Shown in pieces: positions 16,638-27,126 of a DNA stretch of 64,000 nt; the stretch's first letter is position 1, and every line of letters starts with the position of its first letter. The translations under genes were made by a program, and so were the position numbers. Under the pieces are notes generated by a model. It did not search any database and was not told the DNA's origin. It saw only the letters and a list, made by a program, of their open reading frames with translations. This stretch comes from Bradyrhizobium monzae. GTDB lineage: Bacteria > Pseudomonadota > Alphaproteobacteria > Rhizobiales > Xanthobacteraceae. Where the stretch lies: assembly GCF_021458635.1 (NCBI RefSeq), contig NZ_JAIRDQ010000002.1:620001-684000 (forward strand). The letters run 5' to 3'.

Positions 16638-17584
16638 AGGTCGTGCACCTTGATGCGTGGATCGATGAAGGCATAGAGCACGTCGACCACGAAATTGACG
16701 ATGACGACCATGGCGGCGAGCAGCATCACGCAATTGCGCACCACGATCAGGTCGCGGTTGGCGATCGACTGGAAGATCAGCCGGCCGAGGCCGGGCAGGT
16801 AGAACACGTTCTCGATCACGATGGTGCCGGCGAGCAGATTGGCGAATTGCAGGCCCATCACCGTCATGACGGGGATCATGGCGTTGCGCAGCACGTGGCT
16901 CCACAGCACCTCGCGCTTGCCGAGCCCCTTTGCGCGCGCGGTGCGGACGAAATCTTCGCGCAGCACTTCGAGCACGGCCGAGCGGGTGACGCGGGCGAGG
17001 ATCGCGGCCTGCACCACCGCAAGCGAGATCGACGGCAGCAGCAGCGATTTGACGCCGGGCCAGATGCCATCCTCCCAGCCGGCGAAGCCGCCCGCGGACA
17101 GCCATTGCAGCCGCACGGCGAACAGGAGGACCAGGAGAATCGCGAACCAGAAATTCGGCAGTGCGATGCCTATCTGGGTCAGCGACATCACGCCGACATC
17201 GCCGATCTTGTTGTGGTTGGCGGCCGTGTAGATGCCGGCCGAGAGTGCTAGCACCACCGTGATCAGCATCGACATGATCGCGAGCGGAATGGTCAGCACC
17301 AGCCGCTCCGCGATCAGGGCGCCGACCGGCGTGCCATAGACATAGGAGTTGCCGAGATCGCCGACGAAAAGGCCCTTGATCCATTGCAGGTAGCGGAACG
17401 CGAGCGGCTGATCGAGCCCAAGCTTGACAGTGAGCGCACGCACCGCGTCCGCCGACGCGTCGGCGCCCATCAGCATCTGGGCGGCATTGCCCGGCAGCGC
17501 GTCCAGCACCAGGAAAATGATCACGGATGCGCCGACCAGCGTCGCCAGCAATGTCAGGACACGTCGGAGGACAAATACGCTCAT
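16634..17584 (-). CDS. Peptide ABC transporter permease (DppB/OppB type)
   Basis: A 316-residue permease with six predicted membrane helices. It starts MSVFVLRRVLTLLATLVGAS, the classic DppB first helix, and contains LGLDQPLAFRYLQWIKGLFVGDLGNS and the EAA coupling loop DFVRTARAKGLGKREVLWSHVLRN. It heads the four transporter genes and overlaps the next permease by 4 bases. The amidase gene is 85 bases upstream on the same strand. Confidence 0.94.
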   Translation of the reverse strand: MSVFVLRRVLTLLATLVGASVIIFLVLDALPGNAAQMLMGADASADAVRALTVKLGLDQPLAFRYLQWIKGLFVGDLGNSYVYGTPVGALIAERLVLTIPLAIMSMLITVVLALSAGIYTAANHNKIGDVGVMSLTQIGIALPNFWFAILLVLLFAVRLQWLSAGGFAGWEDGIWPGVKSLLLPSISLAVVQAAILARVTRSAVLEVLREDFVRTARAKGLGKREVLWSHVLRNAMIPVMTVMGLQFANLLAGTIVIENVFYLPGLGRLIFQSIANRDLIVVRNCVMLLAAMVVIVNFVVDVLYAFIDPRIKVHDL

Positions 17585-17669
17585 GCGTGGTCGGATTCAG
17601 GGCTCATCAGCGGCACGATCAACATGTCCGGGAGCCGGACGCAAGCCTTTTGCGGCTCATCGTCCGCCA

Positions 17670-19091
17670 TCAAGCCGGCCGGTGAGCGAGAAGGTCGTGC
17701 GAGGCCTCGAACAGCGCACTGACGCGCAGCAATTCCGCGTCGGCCCGGAAGCGGCCGACGAGCTGGAGACCGATCGGCAGACCGTCGCGACCAAAACCGC
17801 AGGGCAGACTGATGGCGGGGTGTCCGGTCATGTTGAACGGCATGGTCCAGGGGAACCAGTGCGGCCGGACGCTGTCGAACTGCTGCCCGTCGATCTCGAT
17901 GGTGCCGAACAGGTCCTGGTCGATCGGCAGCGCGGTGCGGGTAATGGTCGGCATCGCCAACAGATGCCCGCGCGCAAGCAGGGATTGCACGCGGCGGAAC
18001 AACGCCGTGCGCGCGAACATCGCCTCTTGATAATCAACGCCGCTGACATTGGTTGCCAGCGCGATCTGTTTGACGAAGGCCTCGCTGAGGGCATCGCGAT
18101 GCTCCGCCACCAGCTTCGAAAAACGCGAGCGCCAGACCGTGTGGTTGATAGCGCGCCAGATCGGCTCGACGTCGTAGCCCTCGCCGGAGAACTCTTCGAG
18201 CTCGACACCCAGGCTCGCGAGCCGGTCGAGACTTGCCTTGAACGCTGTGGCAACATCCGCCGACACCGGGCGACCGGGCGGCGCGGCACAGAACAGGACT
18301 TTCTGACCGTGCAGATCGCCGCGCGGGGCCGCGGTGCCGATGAAATCGGGCACGGGCACCCCGATCGACCAGGGATCGCAGGAATCCTCGCCGGCCATCG
18401 CCTGCATCATCAGCGCGGTGTCGGCGACAGTGCGCGTGGTCGGCGTGACATAGGTCTGGTTGCCGAACGCATCGAGCGCCTGGCTGTGCGCGATCACACC
18501 GTTGCTCTGCTTCAAGCCAACGACGCCGTTGCAGGCGGCCGGAATTCGCGTCGAGCCGCCGCCATCGGTCGCGATCGCCAGCGGCGCGATGCCGCTCGCC
18601 ACCGCCACGGCCGCACCGCCGCTGGAGCCGCCGGACGAACGCTCCGCGCTCCATGCGTTACGGGTGCGGCCGAACAACGGTGAATCCGTCAGGCATTTAC
18701 TGCCGAATTCCGGCGTCGTGGTCTTGCCGATCAGGATCGCGCCCTCGCTGCGCAGCTTTGCGACCGCGACGGCATCCTCGGTAGGGACGTTGTCCTTGTA
18801 GGGAACGGCGCCAAAAGTCGTCTTCACGCCGCGTGTGTTGACGATGTCCTTGACGGTGACGGGAAGCCCATGCAGCAGGCCGAGCGGCTCACCCGCCATG
18901 ACCTTCCGCTCGGCCTCGCGCGCCGCGGCCATCGCCTCGTCGCCGCACAGCGTGATGAAGCAGTTCAGCTTAGGCTGGAGCGCCTCGGCGCGCGCGAGCA
19001 CGGCGCGCGTGACCTCGACGGGGGAGACCTCCTTGCGGCCGATACGCGCGCGCAGCTCGGTGGCGGAGAGGAAGCAGAGGTCGTTGGTCAT
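17670..19091 (-). CDS. Amidase signature family enzyme
   Basis: A 473-residue amidase. The Ser-cisSer-Lys triad is visible: Lys in GLPVTVKDIV (about residue 81), the Gly/Ser-rich ERSSGGSSGGAAVAVASG, and the nucleophile segment TDGGGSTRIPAACNG. It should hydrolyse a carboxylic amide to acid and ammonia in the cytoplasm. As the first gene of the importer operon it probably processes what the transporter brings in. The family covers many substrates and the sequence alone does not identify this one. Confidence 0.92.
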   Translation of the reverse strand: MTNDLCFLSATELRARIGRKEVSPVEVTRAVLARAEALQPKLNCFITLCGDEAMAAAREAERKVMAGEPLGLLHGLPVTVKDIVNTRGVKTTFGAVPYKDNVPTEDAVAVAKLRSEGAILIGKTTTPEFGSKCLTDSPLFGRTRNAWSAERSSGGSSGGAAVAVASGIAPLAIATDGGGSTRIPAACNGVVGLKQSNGVIAHSQALDAFGNQTYVTPTTRTVADTALMMQAMAGEDSCDPWSIGVPVPDFIGTAAPRGDLHGQKVLFCAAPPGRPVSADVATAFKASLDRLASLGVELEEFSGEGYDVEPIWRAINHTVWRSRFSKLVAEHRDALSEAFVKQIALATNVSGVDYQEAMFARTALFRRVQSLLARGHLLAMPTITRTALPIDQDLFGTIEIDGQQFDSVRPHWFPWTMPFNMTGHPAISLPCGFGRDGLPIGLQLVGRFRADAELLRVSALFEASHDLLAHRPA

Positions 19092-19192
19092 CAGGACAGG
19101 CTCGCGTCAGGACGCGCGGACCTTGCCAGCGCGGACTTGCCCTGTCCATTTCGGCTGGCGCATGGCCGCAGTCCGCCCGGACATCGCGACGC

Positions 19193-20128
19193 CTACCAGC
19201 TCCAGCTGATCTCATGGCGCCAGGGCGGATCGGCGCCCGGGCGGGTGCAGGTCAGGCCCGCACAGTTGGCGGCAAAGGACAGCGCGCGGCGCAGCTCGTC
19301 TGCGCCGATGTCCTTCAATTGCCGCCGGGTGAGGCGCCCCTGCTTGTGCAAGGCGAACAACAACGCGGCCTGAAAGCTATCGCCGGCGCCGATGGTATCG
19401 GCGACCGCGACCTTCGGCGCGTCAACCTCGATCTGCCCTGCCTCCGCATGCCAGGCGATGGCGCCGTTGTTGCCTCGGGTGATGACGACGAGACTTGTCC
19501 CCCGCCCCAGCAGTGCACTCGCCCGCTGCTGATATGGCTCCTCGCCGAAGAGATAGGCGAAGTCGACGTCCGACATCTTGATGAGATCGGCACTGGCCGC
19601 GAACTCGTCCATGCGTGCAAGATAGGCCGGCTTGTCCTTGACCAGATTGGGCCGGCAGTTCGGGTCGAACGAGATCGTCGACGACATCCGCGCGTCCGCG
19701 ATCAGGTCCTTGCTCTCGGCCGCGCCCTGGTCGTTGACCAGCGTGGTCGAGCCGATGTGGACAGCCTCGATCGCATCGAAGGAAATGGTTCCGCGCCGGT
19801 AGGTCCAATTACGCGTCGCGGTCTCGGCGTCATAGAAAGCGTAATGCGACTCGCCGGCGACGATGCGGACGAAGGCGAGCGTAGTCTGGTGATCGCTGCG
19901 GGTAGAGAGCCCCAGCTCGACGTTCGACGCTGCGGCATGATCAGCTACCATGCGCCCGAACATGTCGTTCGAAATGCCGCCGACAAAGCCAGTCGGCGCG
20001 CCCAGCCGCGCGATGCCGATCGCGACGTTGAGGCAGGAGCCGCCGACCGCCGGCATCACCGCTTCGCGCCCATCGGCGTTCTTCGTCGGCACGAAATCGA
20101 TCAGCGCATCGCCACAGGAAATCAGCAT
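19193..20128 (-). CDS. PfkB-family sugar kinase (fructokinase-like)
   Basis: A 311-residue ribokinase-fold kinase. It has the N-terminal GDALIDFVP and GGSCLNVAIGIARLG, and the C-terminal PfkB signature DTIGAGDSFQAALL with the catalytic Asp. It ends the polyol operon, 5 bases after the FGGY kinase gene. In the comparable Rhodobacter sorbitol operon, sorbitol is oxidised to fructose, which a kinase then phosphorylates; that role fits here but is inferred from the neighbours. The last residues (EISWSW) are unusual but in frame. Confidence 0.88.
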   Translation of the reverse strand: MLISCGDALIDFVPTKNADGREAVMPAVGGSCLNVAIGIARLGAPTGFVGGISNDMFGRMVADHAAASNVELGLSTRSDHQTTLAFVRIVAGESHYAFYDAETATRNWTYRRGTISFDAIEAVHIGSTTLVNDQGAAESKDLIADARMSSTISFDPNCRPNLVKDKPAYLARMDEFAASADLIKMSDVDFAYLFGEEPYQQRASALLGRGTSLVVITRGNNGAIAWHAEAGQIEVDAPKVAVADTIGAGDSFQAALLFALHKQGRLTRRQLKDIGADELRRALSFAANCAGLTCTRPGADPPWRHEISWSW

Positions 20129-20133
20129 GCCCC

Positions 20134-21780
20134 TTAACCCTTCGCGACGTCGCGCATCACGGCCCGGCTGCCGCGATCGACCTCGCGCAGCAGCTTGTAG
20201 ACCTCGCGCTTCTTCGTATGAAACGCCGCCACGTCGGGCGCGGTCGGCTCGCTCTTGCGTCCGAGCGCCGACATCTTTGCCATGGTCTCACCGATCGAGG
20301 CATAGGCGCCGCCGGCGACCGCACCCAGCATCGCGGCGCCGAGAAGCACCGGCTCCTTGGTTTGCGGCAGCGCGACGGTGAGACCGGTCGTATCGGCCAT
20401 GATCTGTCGCACCAGCGGACTGCGGCTGGCGCCGCCGCCCATGATCATGATGCCAGCATGGACGCCGTGCGCGGCAAAGGCCTCGATCACCTCGGCGAGC
20501 CCGTAGGCCAGCCCGCACAGTCCGGCGATGAACAGCCGCTCCATCGAACCGACATCAGTGTCGAGATCGAGGCCCGCGATCACCGCGCGCGTATCCGGAT
20601 CGGCATAAGGCGAACGATTGCCGATGAACTCAGGGAGCACATGAACGTTGCGGGCGAACAGCGCGGCACGGCTGGCATCGCCGGCGCGCGCGATGATGCG
20701 GCGCTCGAGGAATTCGATGAGGTCGACGCCCTCGCTGCGCGCTGCCGCGCTCGCCTCGGCGTGACCCGGATGCGACTTGAGGAGATGGTCGATCGCACCG
20801 CCCGCGGCCGACTGGCCGCCTTCGTTGAGCCAGAAGTCCGGCACCATGCCGGAATAATAGGGACCCCAGACGCCGGGCACGAAGCACGGTTCTTTCGTCG
20901 TCGCCATGATGCAGGCCGACGTTCCCATGATGTAGGCCAGGCGATCGCTGACATCCATCGTTCCACCCGATCCGTCACGCCCTCCGATCGCGCCGATGCC
21001 GCCGGCATGGGCGTCGATCAACGAGGCACCGACCGGCGTGCCCGCGGACAGGCCGAGATCGGCGGCGGCCGCGCGGGTGAGACCGGCGCCGAGCCGCGTG
21101 CCGGGGGCGACGATCTCGGTGCCGATGCGGGCGTATTTCTCGCTGACGAAGTCGGACAGGCCAATGCGCTGAAAGAACGGCGCGCTCCAGCCGCCGCCGT
21201 CATGCGCAAGGTAGTTCCATTTGCAGGTGACGGTGCAGGTCGAACGTTGCAGCGAACCGGTCGCGCGCCAGGTCAGATAATCCGCCAGATCGAAGAAATG
21301 CCCGGCAGCGTCAAAACTCGCGCGCAGATGCCGTTTCAACCACAACAGTTTCGGCATCTCCATCTCGGGCGAGATCGAGCCGCCGACATAGCGCAGCACC
21401 GAATCCCCGGTCTCGTTGATCAGCCGCGCCTCGGCAATGGCGCGATGATCCATCCAGACGATGACGTTGCGCTGCTTGTCGCCGGAGGCGCTCACCGTGA
21501 CCGGCTCGCCCTGGCGGTCGAGCACCACCAGGGAACAGGTCGCGTCAAAACCGATGCCGTCGACGCTGTCGGGCGCAATGGCCGCTTCCGCCGTCGCCGC
21601 CCGCACCGATTTGACGCAGGCCTCCCAGATGTCCTGGGACGACTGCTCGACGATATCGCCGGCCTCGTGCCAAATGCGGATCGGATGCTTGGCGGTCGCA
21701 AGCAGCGTGCCCGCCTCGTCAAACACCCCTGCCCGCGTGCTCGTGGTCCCCACGTCGACGCCGATATACGCTCGCGGCAT
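20134..21780 (-). CDS. FGGY-family pentulose kinase (D-ribulokinase-like)
   Basis: A 548-residue FGGY carbohydrate kinase, close to the length of the ribulokinase-like subgroup. The N-terminal domain begins IGVDVGTTSTRAGVFD and has the catalytic-base region GFDATCSLVVLD. The C-terminal domain has MGTSACIM and the adenosine-binding MGGGASRSPLVRQIMAD. It should phosphorylate a ketopentose formed by the polyol dehydrogenase next to it. It lies in the same operon, 5 bases upstream of the PfkB kinase. Having two kinases suggests at least two polyol or ketose substrates. Confidence 0.9.
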   Translation of the reverse strand: MPRAYIGVDVGTTSTRAGVFDEAGTLLATAKHPIRIWHEAGDIVEQSSQDIWEACVKSVRAATAEAAIAPDSVDGIGFDATCSLVVLDRQGEPVTVSASGDKQRNVIVWMDHRAIAEARLINETGDSVLRYVGGSISPEMEMPKLLWLKRHLRASFDAAGHFFDLADYLTWRATGSLQRSTCTVTCKWNYLAHDGGGWSAPFFQRIGLSDFVSEKYARIGTEIVAPGTRLGAGLTRAAAADLGLSAGTPVGASLIDAHAGGIGAIGGRDGSGGTMDVSDRLAYIMGTSACIMATTKEPCFVPGVWGPYYSGMVPDFWLNEGGQSAAGGAIDHLLKSHPGHAEASAAARSEGVDLIEFLERRIIARAGDASRAALFARNVHVLPEFIGNRSPYADPDTRAVIAGLDLDTDVGSMERLFIAGLCGLAYGLAEVIEAFAAHGVHAGIMIMGGGASRSPLVRQIMADTTGLTVALPQTKEPVLLGAAMLGAVAGGAYASIGETMAKMSALGRKSEPTAPDVAAFHTKKREVYKLLREVDRGSRAVMRDVAKG

Positions 21781-21818
21781 TGTCGCTCCCGGAAGCTCTC
21801 GTCAGTTTTGACGCAAGC

Positions 21819-22592
21819 TTACCAGCAAGTATAGCCGCCATCCACCAGCACGATGCTGCCGGTCATCAGGCTCGCGGCCTCGGATGCCAGGAACAGGACG
21901 ACCGAGGCGATCTCCTCGACCTGCCCCATCCGCGCCATCGGAGTTCCACCGATCCAGGCGTCATACATTCTCGGGGTGCTTTTCACGAAAGCGTTGAGCG
22001 GCGTGTCGATATAGGTCGGCGCCACCGCATTGACCCGGATGCCGCGCGCGCCCCATTCGGCGGCGAGTGACTTGGTCAAATGATGCACGCCGGCCTTGGA
22101 GGCATTGTAGAAGCACTGCTCCTGCGGCTTGTTGACGATGAATCCCGACATCGAGCCGACATTGACGATGGCGCCGCTCTTGGCCTTGAGCATGTGCTTG
22201 CCAAACTCGCGGCAGCACCAGAAGGTACCGTTGAGATTGACGTCGATGACGTTGAGCCAGTGTTCGTCGGTTACGGTCTCGGCCGGCGTTTCGCTGCGGG
22301 CAATGCCGGCATTGTTGACGAGAATGTCGACCTTGCCGTGACGGCCGACGAGATCATTGGCGACCTCGGCCACGCGTTTGGTGTCGGTGACGTCCATGAT
22401 CGCGGTCTCGATCTCAAAACCTTTCGCCTTCAGGCTGGCCTTGGCGTCACCGGCGACCTTGCTGTCACGGTCACCGATGATGACCTTGGCGCCGGCCTCG
22501 GCCAGTGCCTCCGCGCAGGCGAGCCCTATGCCCTGCCCGCCGCCGGTGATGAACGCGGTCTTGCCGCTCAGCTTGAATTTTTCCAGGTACAT
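21819..22592 (-). CDS. Short-chain dehydrogenase, polyol dehydrogenase type
   Basis: A 257-residue classical SDR. The cofactor motif is TGGGQGIG (residues 16-23), followed by NNAGIA and the catalytic YNASK with an upstream Ser in GSMSGF. It ends in LVDGGYTCW, as seen in NAD-dependent polyol dehydrogenases (galactitol, sorbitol, arabinitol, threitol). Together with the polyol-type importer downstream in sequence but upstream in transcription, it should oxidise a sugar alcohol to a ketose. The exact polyol is not determinable. Confidence 0.88.
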   Translation of the reverse strand: MYLEKFKLSGKTAFITGGGQGIGLACAEALAEAGAKVIIGDRDSKVAGDAKASLKAKGFEIETAIMDVTDTKRVAEVANDLVGRHGKVDILVNNAGIARSETPAETVTDEHWLNVIDVNLNGTFWCCREFGKHMLKAKSGAIVNVGSMSGFIVNKPQEQCFYNASKAGVHHLTKSLAAEWGARGIRVNAVAPTYIDTPLNAFVKSTPRMYDAWIGGTPMARMGQVEEIASVVLFLASEAASLMTGSIVLVDGGYTCW

Positions 22593-22612
22593 GGTCGTAT
22601 TCCCGTTTCTTG

Positions 22613-23620
22613 TTAGTTCCGAAGCGCGTTGCCGCTTGCGTCGAAGCGGTGAATGCGCGCGGGATCCGGCACCAGCGACACGCGGTCGCCGGCATGCAGG
22701 CTCAATTCGCCGATGTAGCGCGCCGTCAGCATCCCGAGCGGCCCGGCGTCGACATAGAGAAAGGTATCGCTCCCGAGATGCTCGGCGACCGCGATCGTGC
22801 CCGGCCAGCCGCCGGCGCCGTCGCGCTCGATCTTGATGTGCTCCGGCCGCACACCAATGGTGGCAGCGCCCTTTTGCGCCGCGTTTTCCCCCGTGACGAA
22901 ATTCATCTTGGGCGAGCCGATGAAGCCGGCGACGAAGAGATTGGCGGGGCGCTCGTAAAGCTCCAGCGGCGAGCCATATTGCTCGATCTTGCCGCCGTTG
23001 AGCACGACGATCTTGTCGGCCATGGTCATGGCTTCGACTTGGTCGTGGGTGACGTAGATCGCGGTGGTGCCGAGCTGTTTCTGCAGCCGCGTCACCTCGA
23101 TGCGCATCTGCACGCGCAGCGCCGCATCCAGGTTCGACAGCGGCTCGTCGAACAGGAACGCCTTGGGCTCGCGGACGATGGCGCGCCCGATCGCGACGCG
23201 CTGACGCTGGCCGCCGGAGAGTTCGCGCGGCTTGCGGTCGAGATAAGGCGTAAGGTTCAGTGTCGCTGCCGCCGCTTCGACCTTACGGTTGGTGTCGTCC
23301 TTGGAAAGCCCCGCCATCTTCAGGCCGAAGCCGATATTGCCGCGCACGCTCATGTGCGGATAGAGCGCGTAGGACTGGAACACCATCGACAGCCCACGCT
23401 TCGCGGGGGGCGTATCGACGACGTTCTTGCCGTCGATCAAAATCTTGCCGCCGCTGACGTCCTCGAGCCCGGCGATCAGCCGCAGCAGCGTGGTCTTGCC
23501 GCAGCCGGAAGGTCCCACGAACACCACGAAGGAGCCGTCCGCGATATCGAGATCGGCGCCCTTGATGATGTGCACGGGGCCGAAGGATTTCTGCACGTCC
23601 TGAAGTGTAATCTGACCCAT
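22613..23620 (-). CDS. Sugar/polyol ABC transporter ATP-binding protein (SmoK/UgpC type)
   Basis: A 335-residue CUT1 ATPase with Walker [10 protein letters not shown], signature [17 protein letters not shown], Walker [13 protein letters not shown] and H-loop VTHDQVEA, then a C-terminal TOBE regulatory domain ([11 protein letters not shown]). It serves the two permeases encoded just upstream in the operon and closely follows the layout of the Rhodobacter smoK-type polyol importers. Confidence 0.94.
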   Translation of the reverse strand: MGQITLQDVQKSFGPVHIIKGADLDIADGSFVVFVGPSGCGKTTLLRLIAGLEDVSGGKILIDGKNVVDTPPAKRGLSMVFQSYALYPHMSVRGNIGFGLKMAGLSKDDTNRKVEAAAATLNLTPYLDRKPRELSGGQRQRVAIGRAIVREPKAFLFDEPLSNLDAALRVQMRIEVTRLQKQLGTTAIYVTHDQVEAMTMADKIVVLNGGKIEQYGSPLELYERPANLFVAGFIGSPKMNFVTGENAAQKGAATIGVRPEHIKIERDGAGGWPGTIAVAEHLGSDTFLYVDAGPLGMLTARYIGELSLHAGDRVSLVPDPARIHRFDASGNALRN

Positions 23621-23636
23621 GATCCGGCAGCCCTTC

Positions 23637-24467
23637 TTACTTTACCGCGCCGAAGGTGAGCCCGCGCACGAGCTGCTTCTGGCTGAACCAACCGAGGACG
23701 ATGATGGGCGCGATCGCCAGCGTGGAAGCCGCCGACAGCTTGGCCCAAAACAATCCTTCCGGACTTGAATAGGACGCGATGAACACGGTGAGCGGCGCGG
23801 CGTTCGAAGTGGACAGATTGAGCGTCCAGAATGCCTCGTTCCAGGCCAGGATCAGATTGAGCAGCATGGTCGACGCCAGCCCCGGGATCGCCATCGGTGT
23901 CAGGACATAGACGAGCTCGCGGCCGATGGTGGCGCCATCCATGCGCGCGGCCTCCAGGATGTCGCGCGGGATCTCCTTGAAGTACGTGAACAACATCCAG
24001 ATCACGATCGGCAAGTTACCAAGGCAGAGGATGAAGATCAGTCCGGAACGGGAATCGAGCAGGCCGAAAGTCTTGAAGATCAGATAGATCGGCACCAGCA
24101 CGCCGACCGGCGGCATCATCTTGGTCGAGAGCATCCAGAGCAGGATGTCCTTGGTGCGCTTGGTCGGCGAGAACGCCATCGACCACGCAGCCGGGATCGC
24201 GATCAAGACTGCAATCAGCGTCGAGCCGCCGGCGATGATGATCGAGTTCAGCGCGTGGTGGAAATAATCGCTACGCTCCTGCACCGTCGCGTAATTCTCG
24301 GTGGTCCAGTGGAAGAACAGGAAGGACGGCGGAATGGCGAAGGCCTCAAGCTCGGTCTTGAAGCTCGCCAGTACCATCCACAGGATCGGGAAAAAGATCA
24401 GGAAACCGAAGAACCACGCCCCGATCGTCGAGACCACCACACGCTGCGTCGTTGACTTGCGCGCCAT
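23637..24467 (-). CDS. Polyol ABC transporter permease (SmoG/MalG type)
   Basis: A 276-residue permease starting [21 protein letters not shown] set the start at this ATG, four bases after the stop of the partner permease; the open frame extends further upstream but into the other gene. Six membrane helices are expected, with the CUT1 EAA loop [24 protein letters not shown]. It ends TFGAVK. Forms a heterodimer with the SmoF-type permease. Confidence 0.94.
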   Translation of the reverse strand: MARKSTTQRVVVSTIGAWFFGFLIFFPILWMVLASFKTELEAFAIPPSFLFFHWTTENYATVQERSDYFHHALNSIIIAGGSTLIAVLIAIPAAWSMAFSPTKRTKDILLWMLSTKMMPPVGVLVPIYLIFKTFGLLDSRSGLIFILCLGNLPIVIWMLFTYFKEIPRDILEAARMDGATIGRELVYVLTPMAIPGLASTMLLNLILAWNEAFWTLNLSTSNAAPLTVFIASYSSPEGLFWAKLSAASTLAIAPIIVLGWFSQKQLVRGLTFGAVK

Positions 24468-24471
24468 GATT

Positions 24472-25344
24472 TCAGGTTTCCAGGTTGCGGCCGACGATGC
24501 GGACGAGGAAGAAAGCGACGACATTGGCGATGACCACAGCCACGAGGCCGCCCGCAGAGGCGCTGCCGACATCGAACTGTATCAGCGCCTGCGAATAGAT
24601 CAGGAAGGCGATGTTGGTGGTCTGCAGCCCCGGCCCGCCGCCGGTAGTGACGAAGATTTCGGCGAACACGGTGAGCAGGAAGATCGTCTCGATCAGGATC
24701 ACTACCGTGATCGGGCGCGCCAGATGCGGCAGCGTGATGTAGATGAAGGTCGAGACCGCGCTGGCGCCATCCATCTCGGCCGCCTCCTTCTGCTCCTCGT
24801 CGAGCGATTGCAGCGCGGTGAGCAGGATCAGCGTCGCGAACGGCAGCCATTGCCAGGCCACGATCAGGATCACGGCGAGCAGCGGCGCGTCCGTGAACCA
24901 GTCGATCGGCGTCAGCCCGACCAGTTTTGCGAGCCACGCGAACAGGCCGGACACCGGGTGCATCAGCAAATTCTTCCAGACCAGCGCGCTCACCGTCGGC
25001 ATCACGAAGAACGGCGCGATCACCATCAACCGCACGATATTGCGGCCGATCACCGGCTGATCCATCAGCAGCGCCAGGGGAATGCCGAGCAGGATCGTCA
25101 GGGCCAGCACCGAGCCGACCAGCACCAGCGTGTTCTGGAGTGAAGCGAGGAAGGCGGGATCGGTGAGGAAGTAGCGGAAGTTTTCCAGCCCGACGAACGA
25201 TTCCGAGCCGGGATCGAGCAGGCTGTAATGCAGCGTTGAGAAATAGATCGTCAGCGCGAGCGGAACGATCATCCAGACGAAGAGCAGCCCGACGGCCGGG
25301 GTCAGGAGCGACCGCGCAAGGAGTTGCGTCTGCCGGGTTGCCAT
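24472..25344 (-). CDS. Polyol ABC transporter permease (SmoF/MalF type)
   Basis: A 290-residue permease starting MATRQTQLLARSLLTPAVGL, with AAGGAGAGCCC giving a good ribosome-binding site. The coupling loop is EAAEMDGASAVSTFIYITLPHLARP. About six membrane helices are predicted. A longer in-frame extension to 25467 lacks any family feature. It is separated from the binding-protein gene by about 150 bases holding a stem-loop. Confidence 0.94.
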   Translation of the reverse strand: MATRQTQLLARSLLTPAVGLLFVWMIVPLALTIYFSTLHYSLLDPGSESFVGLENFRYFLTDPAFLASLQNTLVLVGSVLALTILLGIPLALLMDQPVIGRNIVRLMVIAPFFVMPTVSALVWKNLLMHPVSGLFAWLAKLVGLTPIDWFTDAPLLAVILIVAWQWLPFATLILLTALQSLDEEQKEAAEMDGASAVSTFIYITLPHLARPITVVILIETIFLLTVFAEIFVTTGGGPGLQTTNIAFLIYSQALIQFDVGSASAGGLVAVVIANVVAFFLVRIVGRNLET

Positions 25345-25431
25345 TCTTGGGCTCTCCTTCAAGGCGTTTTCGAGCGAAGTGGAGACCGGTTCGCGGAAAG
25401 AAAACGCGTCAAAATAAACATCAGGAAGAAG

Positions 25432-25465
25432 GCGGCCATCCATCGAGCAAAGAGTGGATGGCCGC
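25432..25465. repeat. Intercistronic stem-loop after the polyol binding-protein gene
   Basis: An 11-bp perfect stem (GCGGCCATCCA / TGGATGGCCGC) with a 12-base loop, between the binding-protein stop and the first permease. A shorter GAGCTC dyad lies just before it. Such hairpins commonly stabilise the upstream binding-protein message so that it outnumbers the permeases. Confidence 0.6.
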
Positions 25466-25492
25466 AAGTTTGAGCTCAGGGAGAGCTCGGGT

Positions 25493-26803
<1,311 letters not shown>

Positions 26804-26828
26804 GGTGACCTCCCTAGCCCGCGCTTTT

Positions 26829-26859
26829 GAGCATATGCCCACGCGTTGGGCGTATGTTC
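26829..26859. promoter_or_regulatory. Operator 1 of the SorC-type regulator
   Basis: A 13-5-13 imperfect palindrome: GAGCATATGCCCA, spacer CGCGT, TGGGCGTATGTTC (11 of 13 positions pair). It ends 26 bases upstream of the start of the polyol binding-protein gene. A second site with the same spacing precedes the HAD gene and SorC regulator gene. Confidence 0.65.
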
Positions 26860-26970
26860 GGACGAGGTGCGGCGCTTGTCAAGCAGGCGCGCAGTCGTTC
26901 CCGCAACTTATGAGTGCTGCGGTGCGGGAGGGAGGAGGCCTGGATGGAAGCGACTGCGTGTGGCTCTTCA

Positions 26971-27096
26971 CCTCTCCCGCTTGCGGGAGAGGTCGACACG
27001 CTCGCAAGAGCGCGGCGGGTGAGGGTTCTATCCTCTGGAGGAGTCTTGCCAGCGGAGAGACCCTCTCCCCGGCCCTCTCCCGCGAGCGGGAGAGGG
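26971..27096. repeat. Pair of CTCTCCC-type palindromes
   Basis: Two near-perfect hairpins, CCTCTCCCGC TT GCGGGAGAGG (26971-26992) and an 11-bp stem starting CCCTCTCCCGC with loop GA (27073-27096), in the gap between the regulator gene and the importer operon. They match the short palindromes common between genes of rhizobia. The first lies 25 bases into a region without coding potential. Confidence 0.6.
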
Positions 27097-27126
27097 AGCG
27101 CAGTCCCATTGCCGCGCCGGCTAGCC

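Noticed and set aside
15726..16676. A 316-codon plus-strand frame across the permease genes
   Set aside because: The protein is a run of Asp, Arg, Gly, His and Gln typical of antisense frames over membrane-protein genes.
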